Positions 25,214 through 34,196 of a DNA stretch of 64,000 bases are shown piece by piece. Below the pieces are notes generated by a model. It was not told the origin of the DNA. It made no database searches and saw only the letters and a program-made list of their open reading frames with translations. The stretch is from Pseudomonas kielensis (lineage in GTDB: Bacteria; Pseudomonadota; Gammaproteobacteria; Pseudomonadales; Pseudomonadaceae). Every line of letters starts with the position of its first letter. Position 1 is the first letter of the stretch. The stretch is taken from the NCBI RefSeq assembly GCF_014236655.1, contig NZ_JACMYG010000018.1, positions 45,831 to 109,830 on the forward strand, written 5' to 3'. The translations under genes were made by a program, and so were the position numbers.

Positions 25214-26398
25214 TCAAGTCACCTCGAACAGCCCGGCGGCGCCCATGCCACCGCCGACGCACATAGACACCACCACATAGCGGGCTTTGCGGCGCTTGCC
25301 CTCCAGTAACACGTGGCCAACCTGGCGCGCCCCGGTCATTCCATAGGGATGGCCGATCGAAATGGCGCCGCCATTGACATTGCACCGTTCAGGATCAATG
25401 CCCAGGTGACGCTGGCAGTACAGGGCCTGGCAGGCAAACGCCTCATTGAGTTCCCAAAGGTCGATGTCCTGCACGCGCAGTCCGTGCAACTTGAGCAGCT
25501 TGGGGATGGCCAATATCGGCCCCACCCCCATTTCCTCTGGCGCCAGTCCTGCCACCGCCATCCCGCGGTACAGACCCAAGGGCGTCAGGTTTTGCTGTTC
25601 GGCAAACTGTCGATCGACCAGCACACAGGCGCTGGCGCCATCGGACATTTGGCTCGCATTCCCGGCGGTTACACTGCCGCCTTCAATGACTGGCTTGAGC
25701 CGCGAGAGACCGGCCAGGGTGGTATCCGGTCGGTTACCTTCGTCCTGTGCCAGGGTCACGATCTGCATGCGCGAGACGCCCGAGTCCTTGTCGACAATGC
25801 GTTGCTCGGCCGTAATCGGCACGATCTCGTCATTGAAGCGGCCCAGCGCCTGGGCACGTGCGGTGCGCATCTGCGAAGCAAACGCGAACTCATCCTGGTC
25901 CTCGCGGGAAATCCCGAACTTGCGTGCAACAAACTCGGCCGTCTCCAACATCGGCATATAGGCACTGGGAACCGCTTGGATCACCGCGCTATCCTGCTCT
26001 TGCGCGACCCATTGGAAGTACGCCTGCTGTATGCCGGAAATGTTTTCCTGGCCGCCGGCGGCAACCACATCCATGCCATCGACCATGATTTGCTTGGCCG
26101 CCGTGGCAATCGCCATCAGCCCGGATGAGCACTGGCGGTCCAGTGTCTGGGCACTGACCGAGAGCGGTAGCCCGGCGGCAAACACGGCATTGCGGGCCAG
26201 GTTGGAGCCGGCCGTACCGGCCGTCAGCACCGAGCCAATGACCACGTCTTCAATGCACCCATGCTCCACACCAGAGCGCTCGACCGCATGGCGCAATGCG
26301 TGCCCCATCAGACTTGGCGATTTGATGTTGTTCAGGGCGCCACGCGCCGCTTTGGCGATTGGGGTACGCGCGGTTGAAACAATCAGCGCCTCACGCAT
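25214..26398 (-). CDS. Thiolase family acyl-CoA acyltransferase
   Basis: 394 residues. Complete thiolase active site: C90 (TLDRQCSSG), H350 (SIGHPYGMTG) and C380 (MCVGGGMGAAG). It would cleave a 3-ketoacyl-CoA or form an acetoacyl-CoA. The ATG overlaps the maleate isomerase stop by eight bases, so the two are co-translated. A thiolase implies that part of the carbon skeleton stays as a CoA thioester, which sits oddly beside a maleate isomerase. The pathway may therefore split into an aliphatic acyl-CoA and a C4 acid. Confidence 0.88.
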   Translation of the reverse strand: MREALIVSTARTPIAKAARGALNNIKSPSLMGHALRHAVERSGVEHGCIEDVVIGSVLTAGTAGSNLARNAVFAAGLPLSVSAQTLDRQCSSGLMAIATAAKQIMVDGMDVVAAGGQENISGIQQAYFQWVAQEQDSAVIQAVPSAYMPMLETAEFVARKFGISREDQDEFAFASQMRTARAQALGRFNDEIVPITAEQRIVDKDSGVSRMQIVTLAQDEGNRPDTTLAGLSRLKPVIEGGSVTAGNASQMSDGASACVLVDRQFAEQQNLTPLGLYRGMAVAGLAPEEMGVGPILAIPKLLKLHGLRVQDIDLWELNEAFACQALYCQRHLGIDPERCNVNGGAISIGHPYGMTGARQVGHVLLEGKRRKARYVVVSMCVGGGMGAAGLFEVT

Positions 26399-27170
26399 GA
26401 CCGTTCTCCCGCTGTGCAGGGTATCGTCCGGACAGCAACGCGCCGGCCCCCGGCACCACCGGGTCCAATCCCAGGTGATCGAGCATTCGGCGCACCGTAC
26501 ACACCGCCGTCGACGTCACCGGGATACCCAATGCCTGCTCGGCCGCCTGGATCGAGGGCAACGACTGCATTTGTACGCAAGCCGAGAGCACCACGACATC
26601 GACCCCCGTGGTGTTGAGCTTTTTCACATCCTCAAGCAGCAGGGCCGGATCGCGTCGGCCCACATCAAGGTTGTCAGGGATCTCGAAGGCAATCGAATCG
26701 ACCACCTCAATCCCTTCGCTTTCGATGTACTCAACCACGCGGTCACACAAAGGCCGCATGTACGGGGCAAGCAGGGAAATTCGCCGTGCCCCCATGATTT
26801 TCAAACCCTCGACCAAGGCACCTGCCGACGTCATGACCGGCGCGTCGCACTGGTTGGCGCGAGCAATTGCTGTCAGCTCCTCCTGGACCTGACGATGGTA
26901 GCCATTGCCCATAGCCATAATCGCCACCAGGCACGCGGTACTCATCACATCCACTCGGGCGTCTGCCAGTTCGGCGGCGCAACGCAGGGCTTCGCGATTC
27001 ATCGCCAGCAGCTCTTCGCGGGTGACCTTGTGCATGCGCATCCGGCTGGAGTGGAACGTGAAGCGCTCGGGACGCAGTTGCAGGCGCGCATTGAGCATCA
27101 ATGGGATCTCTGTCTCCATCGTGGTATTGGAGCTGGGCACAATCTGGCCAATTCGATAGATAGCGGTCAT
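26391..27170 (-). CDS. Maleate cis-trans isomerase (NicE-like)
   Basis: 259 residues of the Asp/Glu racemase fold. The start YRIGQIVPSSNTTMETEIP and the two catalytic cysteines C80 (STACLVAIMAMG) and C198 (VLSACVQMQSLP) are those of maleate isomerases such as NicE of nicotinate degradation. Reaction: maleate to fumarate, entering the TCA cycle. The start at 27170 follows GGGAG; a much longer open frame upstream has no family character. Its presence indicates that ring cleavage in this cluster yields maleate or a maleyl compound. Confidence 0.88.
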   Translation of the reverse strand: MTAIYRIGQIVPSSNTTMETEIPLMLNARLQLRPERFTFHSSRMRMHKVTREELLAMNREALRCAAELADARVDVMSTACLVAIMAMGNGYHRQVQEELTAIARANQCDAPVMTSAGALVEGLKIMGARRISLLAPYMRPLCDRVVEYIESEGIEVVDSIAFEIPDNLDVGRRDPALLLEDVKKLNTTGVDVVVLSACVQMQSLPSIQAAEQALGIPVTSTAVCTVRRMLDHLGLDPVVPGAGALLSGRYPAQRENGHA

Positions 27171-27181
27171 CAGCGCTCCCC

Positions 27182-27625
27182 TTAATCGCAAACATGGTGT
27201 GGTTGCAAAGCCTGCTTGAGTGCGTGCGGAATCGGCACACTCTTGCGCTCCAGCGGCTCGATGCAAATCGGTGAGAAGACCCCTTCGAATGCCAATTGCC
27301 CATCCGGCAAGTACGCGTGGGCAACCAGGTCGAAGCTGCGCTCGCGCAGGGCACCGACCCGCAGGGTGATGTCGACGGCGGTGTCTGGCGGCAAGCTGAC
27401 GTGGAATGTCAGCGCTATGTGCTTGCAAGGCAGCCCGACCTTGACCTCGCTGTCGGCACCGGGGCCCCATCCGATGTGCCGATAAAAATGCATCACGGCG
27501 CTGATCAGGTACTCGGTGAACCGGCCGGTGAACGCGACCCCGGCGGGGTCGCAATCCATCCAGCGCACCGTGCGACGTACCGTAAACGGCAGGTGCGCGA
27601 CGACGTACTCGGAACTCTGGTTCAT
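27182..27625 (-). CDS. 4HBT-type acyl-CoA thioesterase
   Basis: 147-residue hot-dog fold. The motif DCDPAGVAFTGRFTEYL carries the catalytic Asp of 4-hydroxybenzoyl-CoA-type thioesterases. The ATG overlaps the monooxygenase stop by four bases (ATGA). In CoA-dependent salicylate degradation a thioesterase releases gentisate from gentisyl-CoA after hydroxylation; the coupling to an aroyl-CoA monooxygenase here suggests an equivalent step. Substrate inferred. Confidence 0.85.
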   Translation of the reverse strand: MNQSSEYVVAHLPFTVRRTVRWMDCDPAGVAFTGRFTEYLISAVMHFYRHIGWGPGADSEVKVGLPCKHIALTFHVSLPPDTAVDITLRVGALRERSFDLVAHAYLPDGQLAFEGVFSPICIEPLERKSVPIPHALKQALQPHHVCD

Positions 27626-28782
27626 ACCGGGCTCCCGACATTCCCCAGACGGCCCATCAGTTCCGGATACTCACGGCGCAGGCGGTCGTCATCGACTCGA
27701 CCGGTGCGAGTCATGAACTGATAGACAAACTCCTCGGCGCTGTAAGTGTCCATCCACTGCGCCATCTGCTCGTACCACAGGTAGGAGCGTTCGGAGGCAC
27801 GAATGAGCTTCTGTTTGCTGGGCTTGTGATTGCGCTCGTAAGCAGCCAGTCCACGCAGTGCGTCACCCTCGCAACCGAGCAAGGCTTTGGCCAGGGCAAT
27901 GGAGTCATTCATCGCGATACGCGTGCCGGAGCCGATGGAAAAGTGCGCACTCGCCAGGGCATCGCCCACCAGGACGTAGCGGCCATGGGTCCAATGGGCA
28001 TTGCGAATGGCCGGAAACTGGCGCCAGACAACACGGGCGTTACCGTCCATCAACGGCGCACCCTCCAGTTCCGGGGCGAAGATCTTCTCCATCAGTGCCT
28101 GGCGTTGCGCATTGCTCATGTCGCCCAGTTTCAGACGCTGCCAGGTGGCATCGTCGCACTCGGCGACAAAGGTGCTCATCTCTTCACTGTATGCGTAGTA
28201 ATGAGCAACGAAATGCCCACCCGCGTACTTGCGGAACACCAGCGCCGAGGCTTCGAAAACCTTGGGCGTGCCATACCAGGCAAAATGATTGCCCAAGGTG
28301 TTGGTGGTGGTGCCGAAGTCGGCCTCGAAGCTGCGGCGAACCAACGAGTTGATACCATCGGCCCCCACCACCACGTCAGCGTCGTGCAGACCTAGCCTGG
28401 CCAGATCGTCCAGGCTTTCGATCCGTTGCTTGTAATGCACCACGACACCGGCCGCTTCGGCTTGCTTCTCCAGTATCTGCAACAGGGTGAGCCGGGGAAT
28501 CGCCCCGCCTTTTACCGGAAGGCGGATATTGATCGCGGTTTCTGCCTGCACGATGACCTGGTGCTCATGCTGCGTGGTCGCCGCGCAGAGTGCTTCGTAC
28601 GATTGCGGGTCCGCATCGCGCAACTGCAGCAGACCGGTGTCAGCCAGAACAACACCAAAACCGAAGGTCGAGTCCGCCGCGTTCTGCTCGATGATTTCCA
28701 CCTGCCAATCCGGCGCGCCGCGCTTTAGCAGCAAACCCAGATACAGACCCGACGGGCCACCGCCGAGGATTGCGACTTTCAT
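27622..28782 (-). CDS. FAD monooxygenase, aroyl-CoA hydroxylase type (salicylyl-/anthraniloyl-CoA-like)
   Basis: 386 residues. FAD fold G7-GGPSG-12, GADG at 140-143, and the flavin-ribityl motif GDALASAHFSIGSGTR at 273-288. The phrase AHFSIGSGT and the overall course match the monooxygenase half of 2-aminobenzoyl-CoA monooxygenase/reductase and salicylyl-CoA 5-hydroxylase, rather than free-acid hydroxylases. With an adjacent acyl-adenylating ligase and a thioesterase, ring hydroxylation of an activated aromatic acid is predicted. The start codon shares one base with the stop of the VOC gene (TAATG); the longer open frame is rejected for that reason. Confidence 0.82.
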   Translation of the reverse strand: MKVAILGGGPSGLYLGLLLKRGAPDWQVEIIEQNAADSTFGFGVVLADTGLLQLRDADPQSYEALCAATTQHEHQVIVQAETAINIRLPVKGGAIPRLTLLQILEKQAEAAGVVVHYKQRIESLDDLARLGLHDADVVVGADGINSLVRRSFEADFGTTTNTLGNHFAWYGTPKVFEASALVFRKYAGGHFVAHYYAYSEEMSTFVAECDDATWQRLKLGDMSNAQRQALMEKIFAPELEGAPLMDGNARVVWRQFPAIRNAHWTHGRYVLVGDALASAHFSIGSGTRIAMNDSIALAKALLGCEGDALRGLAAYERNHKPSKQKLIRASERSYLWYEQMAQWMDTYSAEEFVYQFMTRTGRVDDDRLRREYPELMGRLGNVGSPV

Positions 28783-29627
28783 TATTTTTCTCCTCGGCTG
28801 ATTTGCAGCCGATAGCGATCGAACTCGCTGACCTCTCCGGCGAAACCACCGGTCAATGCGGCATTCCACAAGGCCGGGACAAAGCCCAGTCGTTTGCGCT
28901 CGAACACCAATGCTGCTTCGGCGGTGATTTTCCAGTAGCCGTTGCCCAGGTCTTCAAGTTCAACGCCGGGTTCCTGTCTGGCAGCCTCGACCAGCGGCAT
29001 GAACTCCGGGGCGTCGAGGACATACAGCACAGGCTCATCCAAGGCATCCGGGTCGATGCCCTTGGCCTTGGCTTTCCAGACCTGATCGATACTGGTGAAT
29101 GCGGTGCTCCCGGCGCCCAAACCGTCCTCGAGGGCCATGGCGGCTTCAAGTGTGCGGGTCGCATCCTCGGCATCCAGTGCATTCATCGGCCGCTCCTGGA
29201 TGGTGATTTCCAGGTAGTAGCCATTGGGGTCGTTGAAGTAGATCGACTCGATCAGCTCGTGGCGGATCTGGAAGATCAACGGGATGCCTTGGCTTTCGAG
29301 ACGATCACGCCACTGCAGCAGTTCTTCACGGGTATCGACACGCCAGGCCGTATGGTTGGCCTCGTAGCGATAGTCCGCTACCGGCCGTGTGTAATCCGGC
29401 TGCTCGGTGTTGATGTAGTAGAAGAAGGCAATGGTGCTGTGATTCCCACTGTCGAAGAAAAAGTGCAGAAAGTCCGGGTGGTTGGACGGTCCCCAGCCCC
29501 GCGCCGAGATTGCATGAACTAGCGGCAGCCCAAGTTTGTCGCGATAGAACGCCACAGTTTCGCGCAGTTTCCACGTAGGTCGGGCGCTGTGATGGACACC
29601 CTTGAGAACGGGTTGATTGTTTACCAT
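28782..29627 (-). CDS. VOC-superfamily protein, candidate ring-cleavage dioxygenase
   Basis: 281 residues. One clear vicinal-oxygen-chelate module at about 7-147 with candidate metal ligands H12 or H13 (KGVHHSA), H92 (ANHTAWRV) and E140 (GYYLEIT). The remaining ~130 residues are an unrecognised tail. VOC proteins include extradiol and hydroquinone dioxygenases, glyoxalases and isomerases. The cluster has no cupin-type gentisate dioxygenase, so this is the best candidate for ring opening. That is inference from absence. AGGAG-like sequence precedes the start at 29627, 25 nt after the ligase gene. Confidence 0.7.
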   Translation of the reverse strand: MVNNQPVLKGVHHSARPTWKLRETVAFYRDKLGLPLVHAISARGWGPSNHPDFLHFFFDSGNHSTIAFFYYINTEQPDYTRPVADYRYEANHTAWRVDTREELLQWRDRLESQGIPLIFQIRHELIESIYFNDPNGYYLEITIQERPMNALDAEDATRTLEAAMALEDGLGAGSTAFTSIDQVWKAKAKGIDPDALDEPVLYVLDAPEFMPLVEAARQEPGVELEDLGNGYWKITAEAALVFERKRLGFVPALWNAALTGGFAGEVSEFDRYRLQISRGEK

Positions 29628-29652
29628 CTGACGTACTCCTTTTAACTGCCGA

Positions 29653-31383
29653 TTAATTCGTTTGTTTTGCCAGCTCTTGCTCGACGTTCGTCTTGACCAG
29701 CTCGCGCAGCTTTTCCTTGCTGAGCTTGCCGGAAGCGGTCAGGGGGAACACATCAAGCACTTCGATACGCTCTGGCCACTTGAACTTGGCCAGTCCGTAA
29801 TCCTCCAGATAGGCCCCCAGTTCAGCCACGCTGGGCGCGGCAAAGCCATCACGCAGCACGAGTGCGGCACACAGCCGTTCGTCAAACACCGCGCAGGGAT
29901 AACCGACAGCGGCCACGGCGGCCACGGCTGGGTGACCCGCCACCGCGAGCTCGACTTCTTCGCAGTTGATTTTTTCACCGCCGCGGCTGACCAGATCCTT
30001 CAGGCGGCCACAGAAGACGTAGTAAGTCTTGCCATCGATGACCTTGGTGTACATGAGGTCGCCCGAGCGGTAGTAGCCGTCGCTGGTGAACGTTTCACGA
30101 TTACGTTCCTCGGCCCGGAAGTACCCGTGGATGGTGTACGGCCCTTTGAATGCCGGCTCACCGATCTCTCCTGGCTTGGCATCCTGCTCGGTACCCGGCA
30201 CCAGGATGCGAACGCGGTCCCATGCGGATACGGGCCGGCCGTTGGTGGTGTCATGGGCCTCGGCTACATCCTCCTTGTGACCGAACATAATCACGCCCTC
30301 GGTGATACCGAAAACGTTGTACGTGCGAACACCCAGCAGCATCTGCAGTTTGGCGGCACTGTTGGCGACCAGCACACCCCGGGCCCCCGCCAGATCGATT
30401 CGGCCGCTTTGAATGGCGGACTCGAGTCGAGCGATGATCGGGCCGCCAAGCATCAGCCATGTCGGGTTGGTCGAAGCAATCAGCGAAATCAGGGTTTCCG
30501 GTTGCAAATCAGGCGTCACGGTGACGGTGCCACCGGTCATCAAGAACGGCCCAAAGCAGCAACCCATGTTGAGGTTGTGAACCATAGGCTGGGGCATGAA
30601 CAGCACGTCGTCGGGCTTATAGCCCAGCCACTGGGCAACGGCCCGCATGTTGTAGAGGTACTCGTTGTGAAAGCGCGGAATGATCTTCGGCACCCCTGTG
30701 GTCCCGCCAGAGAGCTGATAGACCGCGACCTGGAACGGATCCAGTTGCACGCGTTGCAACTGCGCCTGGGCCTGCTGCAGGCTGATGCCGTCGATCAGCG
30801 CGTCTTGATGCAGGACACCCTCCTGCGAGGCGCCGCGCACCTGCATGATGAACTTCAGGGACGGAGCGGCCTCTTGCATCTTGCGGGCGAACCCGATGCT
30901 GTCGAACTTGGGGTCATCGCCCTGGACGATGTGCAACTTGGCCTCAGCCAGGTTGGCCAGGTAACCGATTTCGCGCTCGCGGTGAGCCGCCAGGGTGCAG
31001 ATCGGAATGAGCCCGGCTTTCAGGCAAGCAAAGAAGGCAATAATCAGTTGCTCGCTGTCGCGCAACTGGAACACCACCGGGTCCAGCGGTTGCAGCCCCT
31101 GCTGAAGGAAAGCGCCGGCCAGGCGGGTGGAGAGCTCGTCCAGCTCACGATAGGTGATGCGCAGGTTCGGGCCGAGCAGAGCCACGTTGTCGGGGTACTG
31201 CTCGACAACCGAGCGCAAACCGTCCGGTAGCGTTTCATATCCCAATGCGCCCTCGGACAAGTACCGATCCAGTTCACTTTGTTTGGGATACACCACGCCA
31301 GGAATGGGCGACGTGACGTGACGCAGTGCGCCAGCACTGAAAGAAGGAGAGGTGGAAGATGCTGGAGTTTTTATAGTTGTCAT
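29653..31383 (-). CDS. Aryl acid AMP/CoA ligase (ANL superfamily)
   Basis: 576 residues. Adenylation motifs: the phosphate loop YQLSGGTTGVPK at 222-233, NVFGITEGVIM, the Asp of YYRSGDLMY, GRLKDLVSRGGEKI, and the C-terminal lysine in ASGKLSKEKL. It resembles 2,3-dihydroxybenzoate-AMP ligases and the salicylate-activating SdgA. It should adenylate an aromatic acid and pass it to CoA. It is second in the operon, 22 nt after the alpha/beta hydrolase gene, and gives the substrate for the aroyl-CoA monooxygenase. The acid is unknown; salicylate-like or a heteroaromatic acid is most plausible. Confidence 0.87.
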   Translation of the reverse strand: MTTIKTPASSTSPSFSAGALRHVTSPIPGVVYPKQSELDRYLSEGALGYETLPDGLRSVVEQYPDNVALLGPNLRITYRELDELSTRLAGAFLQQGLQPLDPVVFQLRDSEQLIIAFFACLKAGLIPICTLAAHREREIGYLANLAEAKLHIVQGDDPKFDSIGFARKMQEAAPSLKFIMQVRGASQEGVLHQDALIDGISLQQAQAQLQRVQLDPFQVAVYQLSGGTTGVPKIIPRFHNEYLYNMRAVAQWLGYKPDDVLFMPQPMVHNLNMGCCFGPFLMTGGTVTVTPDLQPETLISLIASTNPTWLMLGGPIIARLESAIQSGRIDLAGARGVLVANSAAKLQMLLGVRTYNVFGITEGVIMFGHKEDVAEAHDTTNGRPVSAWDRVRILVPGTEQDAKPGEIGEPAFKGPYTIHGYFRAEERNRETFTSDGYYRSGDLMYTKVIDGKTYYVFCGRLKDLVSRGGEKINCEEVELAVAGHPAVAAVAAVGYPCAVFDERLCAALVLRDGFAAPSVAELGAYLEDYGLAKFKWPERIEVLDVFPLTASGKLSKEKLRELVKTNVEQELAKQTN

Positions 31384-31404
31384 GACTGCACGCTCTTGTT
31401 TCGT

Positions 31405-32655
31405 TTAGAAGTTGTCTTGGAGCCAGCGTCCCAGCTGTGCCCCCGCAATGGTCTGCCCGCTGACCTCGCCCTCATCCAGGGCCTGTCCGTGATGGTTGCC
31501 GCGTACTCGATGGCGCTCTTTGCTGCTGGCCGGGATGGCGCTGTAGATCGCGTTGACGTCACTGGGGAATACACAGTTGTCACCGGTGTATTCGATGAGC
31601 AGCGTGGGTTGCTCAATGGCATCTGCGCACTTGGCCAACGAGGCATTCGAGGAAAGGCCCGACCATGTCGATAACCACGACTCCGGGGTGACTGTCCGCC
31701 CAAAACCGACGCTGCCCAGGTTGGACACAAAGGGGTCGCTCCCCCAGAGGGAGCCGACAAAACGGTCCGAGGGATCAAGCGAGGTGTCCCAGCAACGCAG
31801 ATCAGCATCGGTACGCCAGACCTGGAAAATCGGACCATGGCTGGCCAGGGCCTTGTCGGCGCGCGAGCCGCCGGATTTGACGCGTTCACGCGCGCTCTGA
31901 CGCTGTTCGACCCGTTGCCGGGCAATTGCGTCGATGCGGGCGACCCGTTGGCGCTGCGCCGCGCGGTAGCGCTCGATGAAGTCGGGGCAATAGCTGGACG
32001 AGTCCGGTGGCATGCGAAAGCCATTGGCCTCGCTGAATGGATCCAGTGCAGGGTCGACCGAGAACGGGTCGGATTCGTCGCTGAGCGATGGATCCAGCGC
32101 ATTCATCAACAAGATGCCTTGCCCCGGGTGCGGCGAGACAAAGGCCATACCGTCGGCCGGCGGAAGCTGCGCCGTGGCAAATCGGGTGGCTCGACCTGCG
32201 GGAGTCTTGGCGATGCGTTTTTCCGGCGCGCACAGGGATTGCTGGTTATAGAAGGCAAACAACCCTGCCCCGCCCGAGTTGCCGAGCAGCACGATGGTCT
32301 CAAAACCCATGGCCCGTAAATGGCGCATCCCGGCGGCGACGTCGTACAGCGCAAACTCATGCTCCAGACGCAAGTCGTTGCCAACGGAGCGAGCGCCCTG
32401 GACCCAGCAGGCCCAACCTGCATCCAGTACATCCGGCACCAGATAATGGGTCACCACCAATTCCCGGGGATGCATGATGAAGACGACCTTACGCTCACGT
32501 GCGCGAGAGAAAAGCACGCCCATGGCACCCTGGCCATCTTCGGTAGGCAATGGAAACGGGGTCGAACTGAACGGTGTAACCATGCGTTCCGCACGCCAGG
32601 ATGCGCCACGCAACCCTGCAGTGACCGCTACTTTCTTGTTGTTGGGATTAGCCAC
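31405..32655 (-). CDS. Alpha/beta hydrolase, first gene of the aromatic-acid operon
   Basis: 416 residues with GTG start; AGGAG lies 7-8 nt before it. Nucleophile elbow GNSGGAG with S127, and a C-terminal His region RGNHHGQALDEG. An insert of about 130 residues rich in Arg/Ser lies between them and forms the lid. No signal peptide. It could hydrolyse an ester or amide precursor before activation, or a ring-cleavage product. Two TetR-type operator boxes lie 42-110 nt upstream, so this is the operon head. Confidence 0.75.
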   Translation of the reverse strand: MANPNNKKVAVTAGLRGASWRAERMVTPFSSTPFPLPTEDGQGAMGVLFSRARERKVVFIMHPRELVVTHYLVPDVLDAGWACWVQGARSVGNDLRLEHEFALYDVAAGMRHLRAMGFETIVLLGNSGGAGLFAFYNQQSLCAPEKRIAKTPAGRATRFATAQLPPADGMAFVSPHPGQGILLMNALDPSLSDESDPFSVDPALDPFSEANGFRMPPDSSSYCPDFIERYRAAQRQRVARIDAIARQRVEQRQSARERVKSGGSRADKALASHGPIFQVWRTDADLRCWDTSLDPSDRFVGSLWGSDPFVSNLGSVGFGRTVTPESWLSTWSGLSSNASLAKCADAIEQPTLLIEYTGDNCVFPSDVNAIYSAIPASSKERHRVRGNHHGQALDEGEVSGQTIAGAQLGRWLQDNF

Positions 32656-32696
32656 GTGGGGCCCTCCTGCCAGACTCCAAAGAGTCGTTTCGACAC

Positions 32697-32765
32697 ATCA
32701 ATTGAGACACGCTCAATTAATCTCAAAATCAGACTAGACCATCAATTGAGACCATGTCAATTGAT
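32697..32765. promoter_or_regulatory. Two inverted-repeat operator boxes upstream of the aromatic-acid operon
   Basis: Box A 32697-32721 is ATCAATTGA-N7-TCAATTAAT. Box B 32741-32765 is ATCAATTGA-N7-TCAATTGAT, a perfect 9-7-9 inverted repeat. Centres are 44 bp apart. The TTGAGACCATGTCAATTG part of box B recurs at 35218-35235 beside the TetR gene. They are the likely TetR operators. The rest of 32766-33048 shows no convincing gene. Confidence 0.7.
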
Positions 32766-33048
32766 AAGAAAAAAATATTTGTCCCGTTGAAAGTGCCCAC
32801 CTCGCAGCCTACGGATACGCCTGTTGACGCTGTCCCAAGGACGCTGATCTGCCGATCGGGCACGGTTTCACGCGCTCAACATTTGTGCAGGTCACAACAC
32901 AACGATAAGCCGCAAAAGGATGGAAAGCTGCGCCCCGGACAAGGCGTTCCATGTTGACGTGGAGCGAAGAAGGTGGCGCATCACGGGAGGTCGCCAGAGA
33001 CCTTCCTGCACCCGGTGCCAGGGGTGGGCCTGGCTGTTTTTTTCGAAT

Positions 33049-33071
33049 GGGGCAGCCCGCAGGGCTGCCCC
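33049..33071 (-). terminator. Hairpin after SMP-30 copy 2
   Basis: GGGGCAGCCC and GGGCTGCCCC form a perfect 10-bp stem with a 3-nt loop, 17 nt past the stop codon. On the minus strand no T run follows, so termination may be weak or Rho-assisted. Confidence 0.45.
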
Positions 33072-33087
33072 AGGTCAACCCCGTGAT

Positions 33088-34017
33088 TTAAGGCTGACCA
33101 CTCCCCACAGCAACGCGTGCGGTGAAGATCGTGGTTTCGATGTTCCGAGAAACCAAGGCATCGAAGATGTGCGTGTGATCGCCCTTGATCCGGCTGACGG
33201 ACATGAACAGGGTTTTACCGTCCTCTCCTCCCAGGGTACAGGCCACCATTTTGTCGTAGCCCGGCACATGAATGCGGTCAGTGACATTCCCTTCACTGTC
33301 GATACGCACGAACTGCCCGGCGTACAGGACACTCAGCCAAATCCCCCCTTCTGCGTCGATGGCAATGCCGTCCAGGCAACCGTTTTTGTGAGCACGGTCC
33401 TGTTCGCTGGCAAAGATTTTGGTCATGTCCAGGAGGACACGCCGGTTCACCAACTGGCCATCGACAATGTCTACCGTCGAGAGTTGCTCAAGGAAGGTCT
33501 CGGCAAACACCAGTCGCTTCTTGTCCGGCGTAATCACGATGCCGTTCGGGAAGTGACAGTCCTCAAGCCCTACCGAGATGGAGCGATCGGGCTCGACGAT
33601 CACGATACGGCCGGGTTTCAGCGCCTCGCCTTCAAAGACCCTGGCGCCAACGTCGTCGACATAGATGCGACCGTTGTCATCGACCACCATGTCACCGATG
33701 TAACCGGTAAACAGGCTAGAGAGGTCTGCATACAACTCAAGGTTATTGCCCACGGGCGCGTCGGGCAGATAGCGGTACAGTTTGTTCTCGTGCATCGAGC
33801 TGAGAATGAGGTCGCCGTTGGGCAGGAAACCCATGCCATTGGGCTTGTGCGGCTGCTCGGCAATGACCGTCTTGTTGCCCGCCGCATCGATGCTGTAGAC
33901 CTTCTGCCCGATCATGTCGGAGATGTACAACTTACCCGCGCGCCAGCGCGTGCCTTCCCCGTAGAACAGACCACCGGTCAACTCTTGTAATGCGTATTCT
34001 TTTTGTTGTGAGGACAT
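33088..34017 (-). CDS. SMP-30/gluconolactonase-family protein, copy 2
   Basis: 309 residues, close paralogue of copies 1 and 3 (same KPNGMGFLPNGDLILSSM and LGGEDGKTLFMS blocks). Metal ligands are intact: E21 (FYGEGTRW), N158 (FPNGIVI), D216 (CLDGIAIDAEGG). A five-residue insertion relative to copy 1 (PDAPVGNNLE) is shared with copy 3, so 2 and 3 are the younger pair. AAAGGTGG precedes the ATG at 34017, the same leader as in copy 3. Predicted lactone hydrolase in the aromatic-acid pathway. Confidence 0.83.
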   Translation of the reverse strand: MSSQQKEYALQELTGGLFYGEGTRWRAGKLYISDMIGQKVYSIDAAGNKTVIAEQPHKPNGMGFLPNGDLILSSMHENKLYRYLPDAPVGNNLELYADLSSLFTGYIGDMVVDDNGRIYVDDVGARVFEGEALKPGRIVIVEPDRSISVGLEDCHFPNGIVITPDKKRLVFAETFLEQLSTVDIVDGQLVNRRVLLDMTKIFASEQDRAHKNGCLDGIAIDAEGGIWLSVLYAGQFVRIDSEGNVTDRIHVPGYDKMVACTLGGEDGKTLFMSVSRIKGDHTHIFDALVSRNIETTIFTARVAVGSGQP

Positions 34018-34196
34018 TGTGCATACCACCTTTGTTGTTAGAGATTGTTTTCAGGTTCACCGTGCAGGCACACGGCGTATTTGATGCACGCAACGTTGTG
34101 CGCTGAAACGAGCCGACGCTCATCAGGTGTCCGACCTGATGCACGCCGGTATCCATGCGACCAATGCGCAAGACTGCCGCCGGGCCCCACAGAAAC

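Noticed and set aside
32809..33078. 89-codon minus-strand frame between the SMP-30 copy 2 gene and the operon head
   Set aside because: Runs through a hairpin and has low-complexity Pro/Arg composition without homology.
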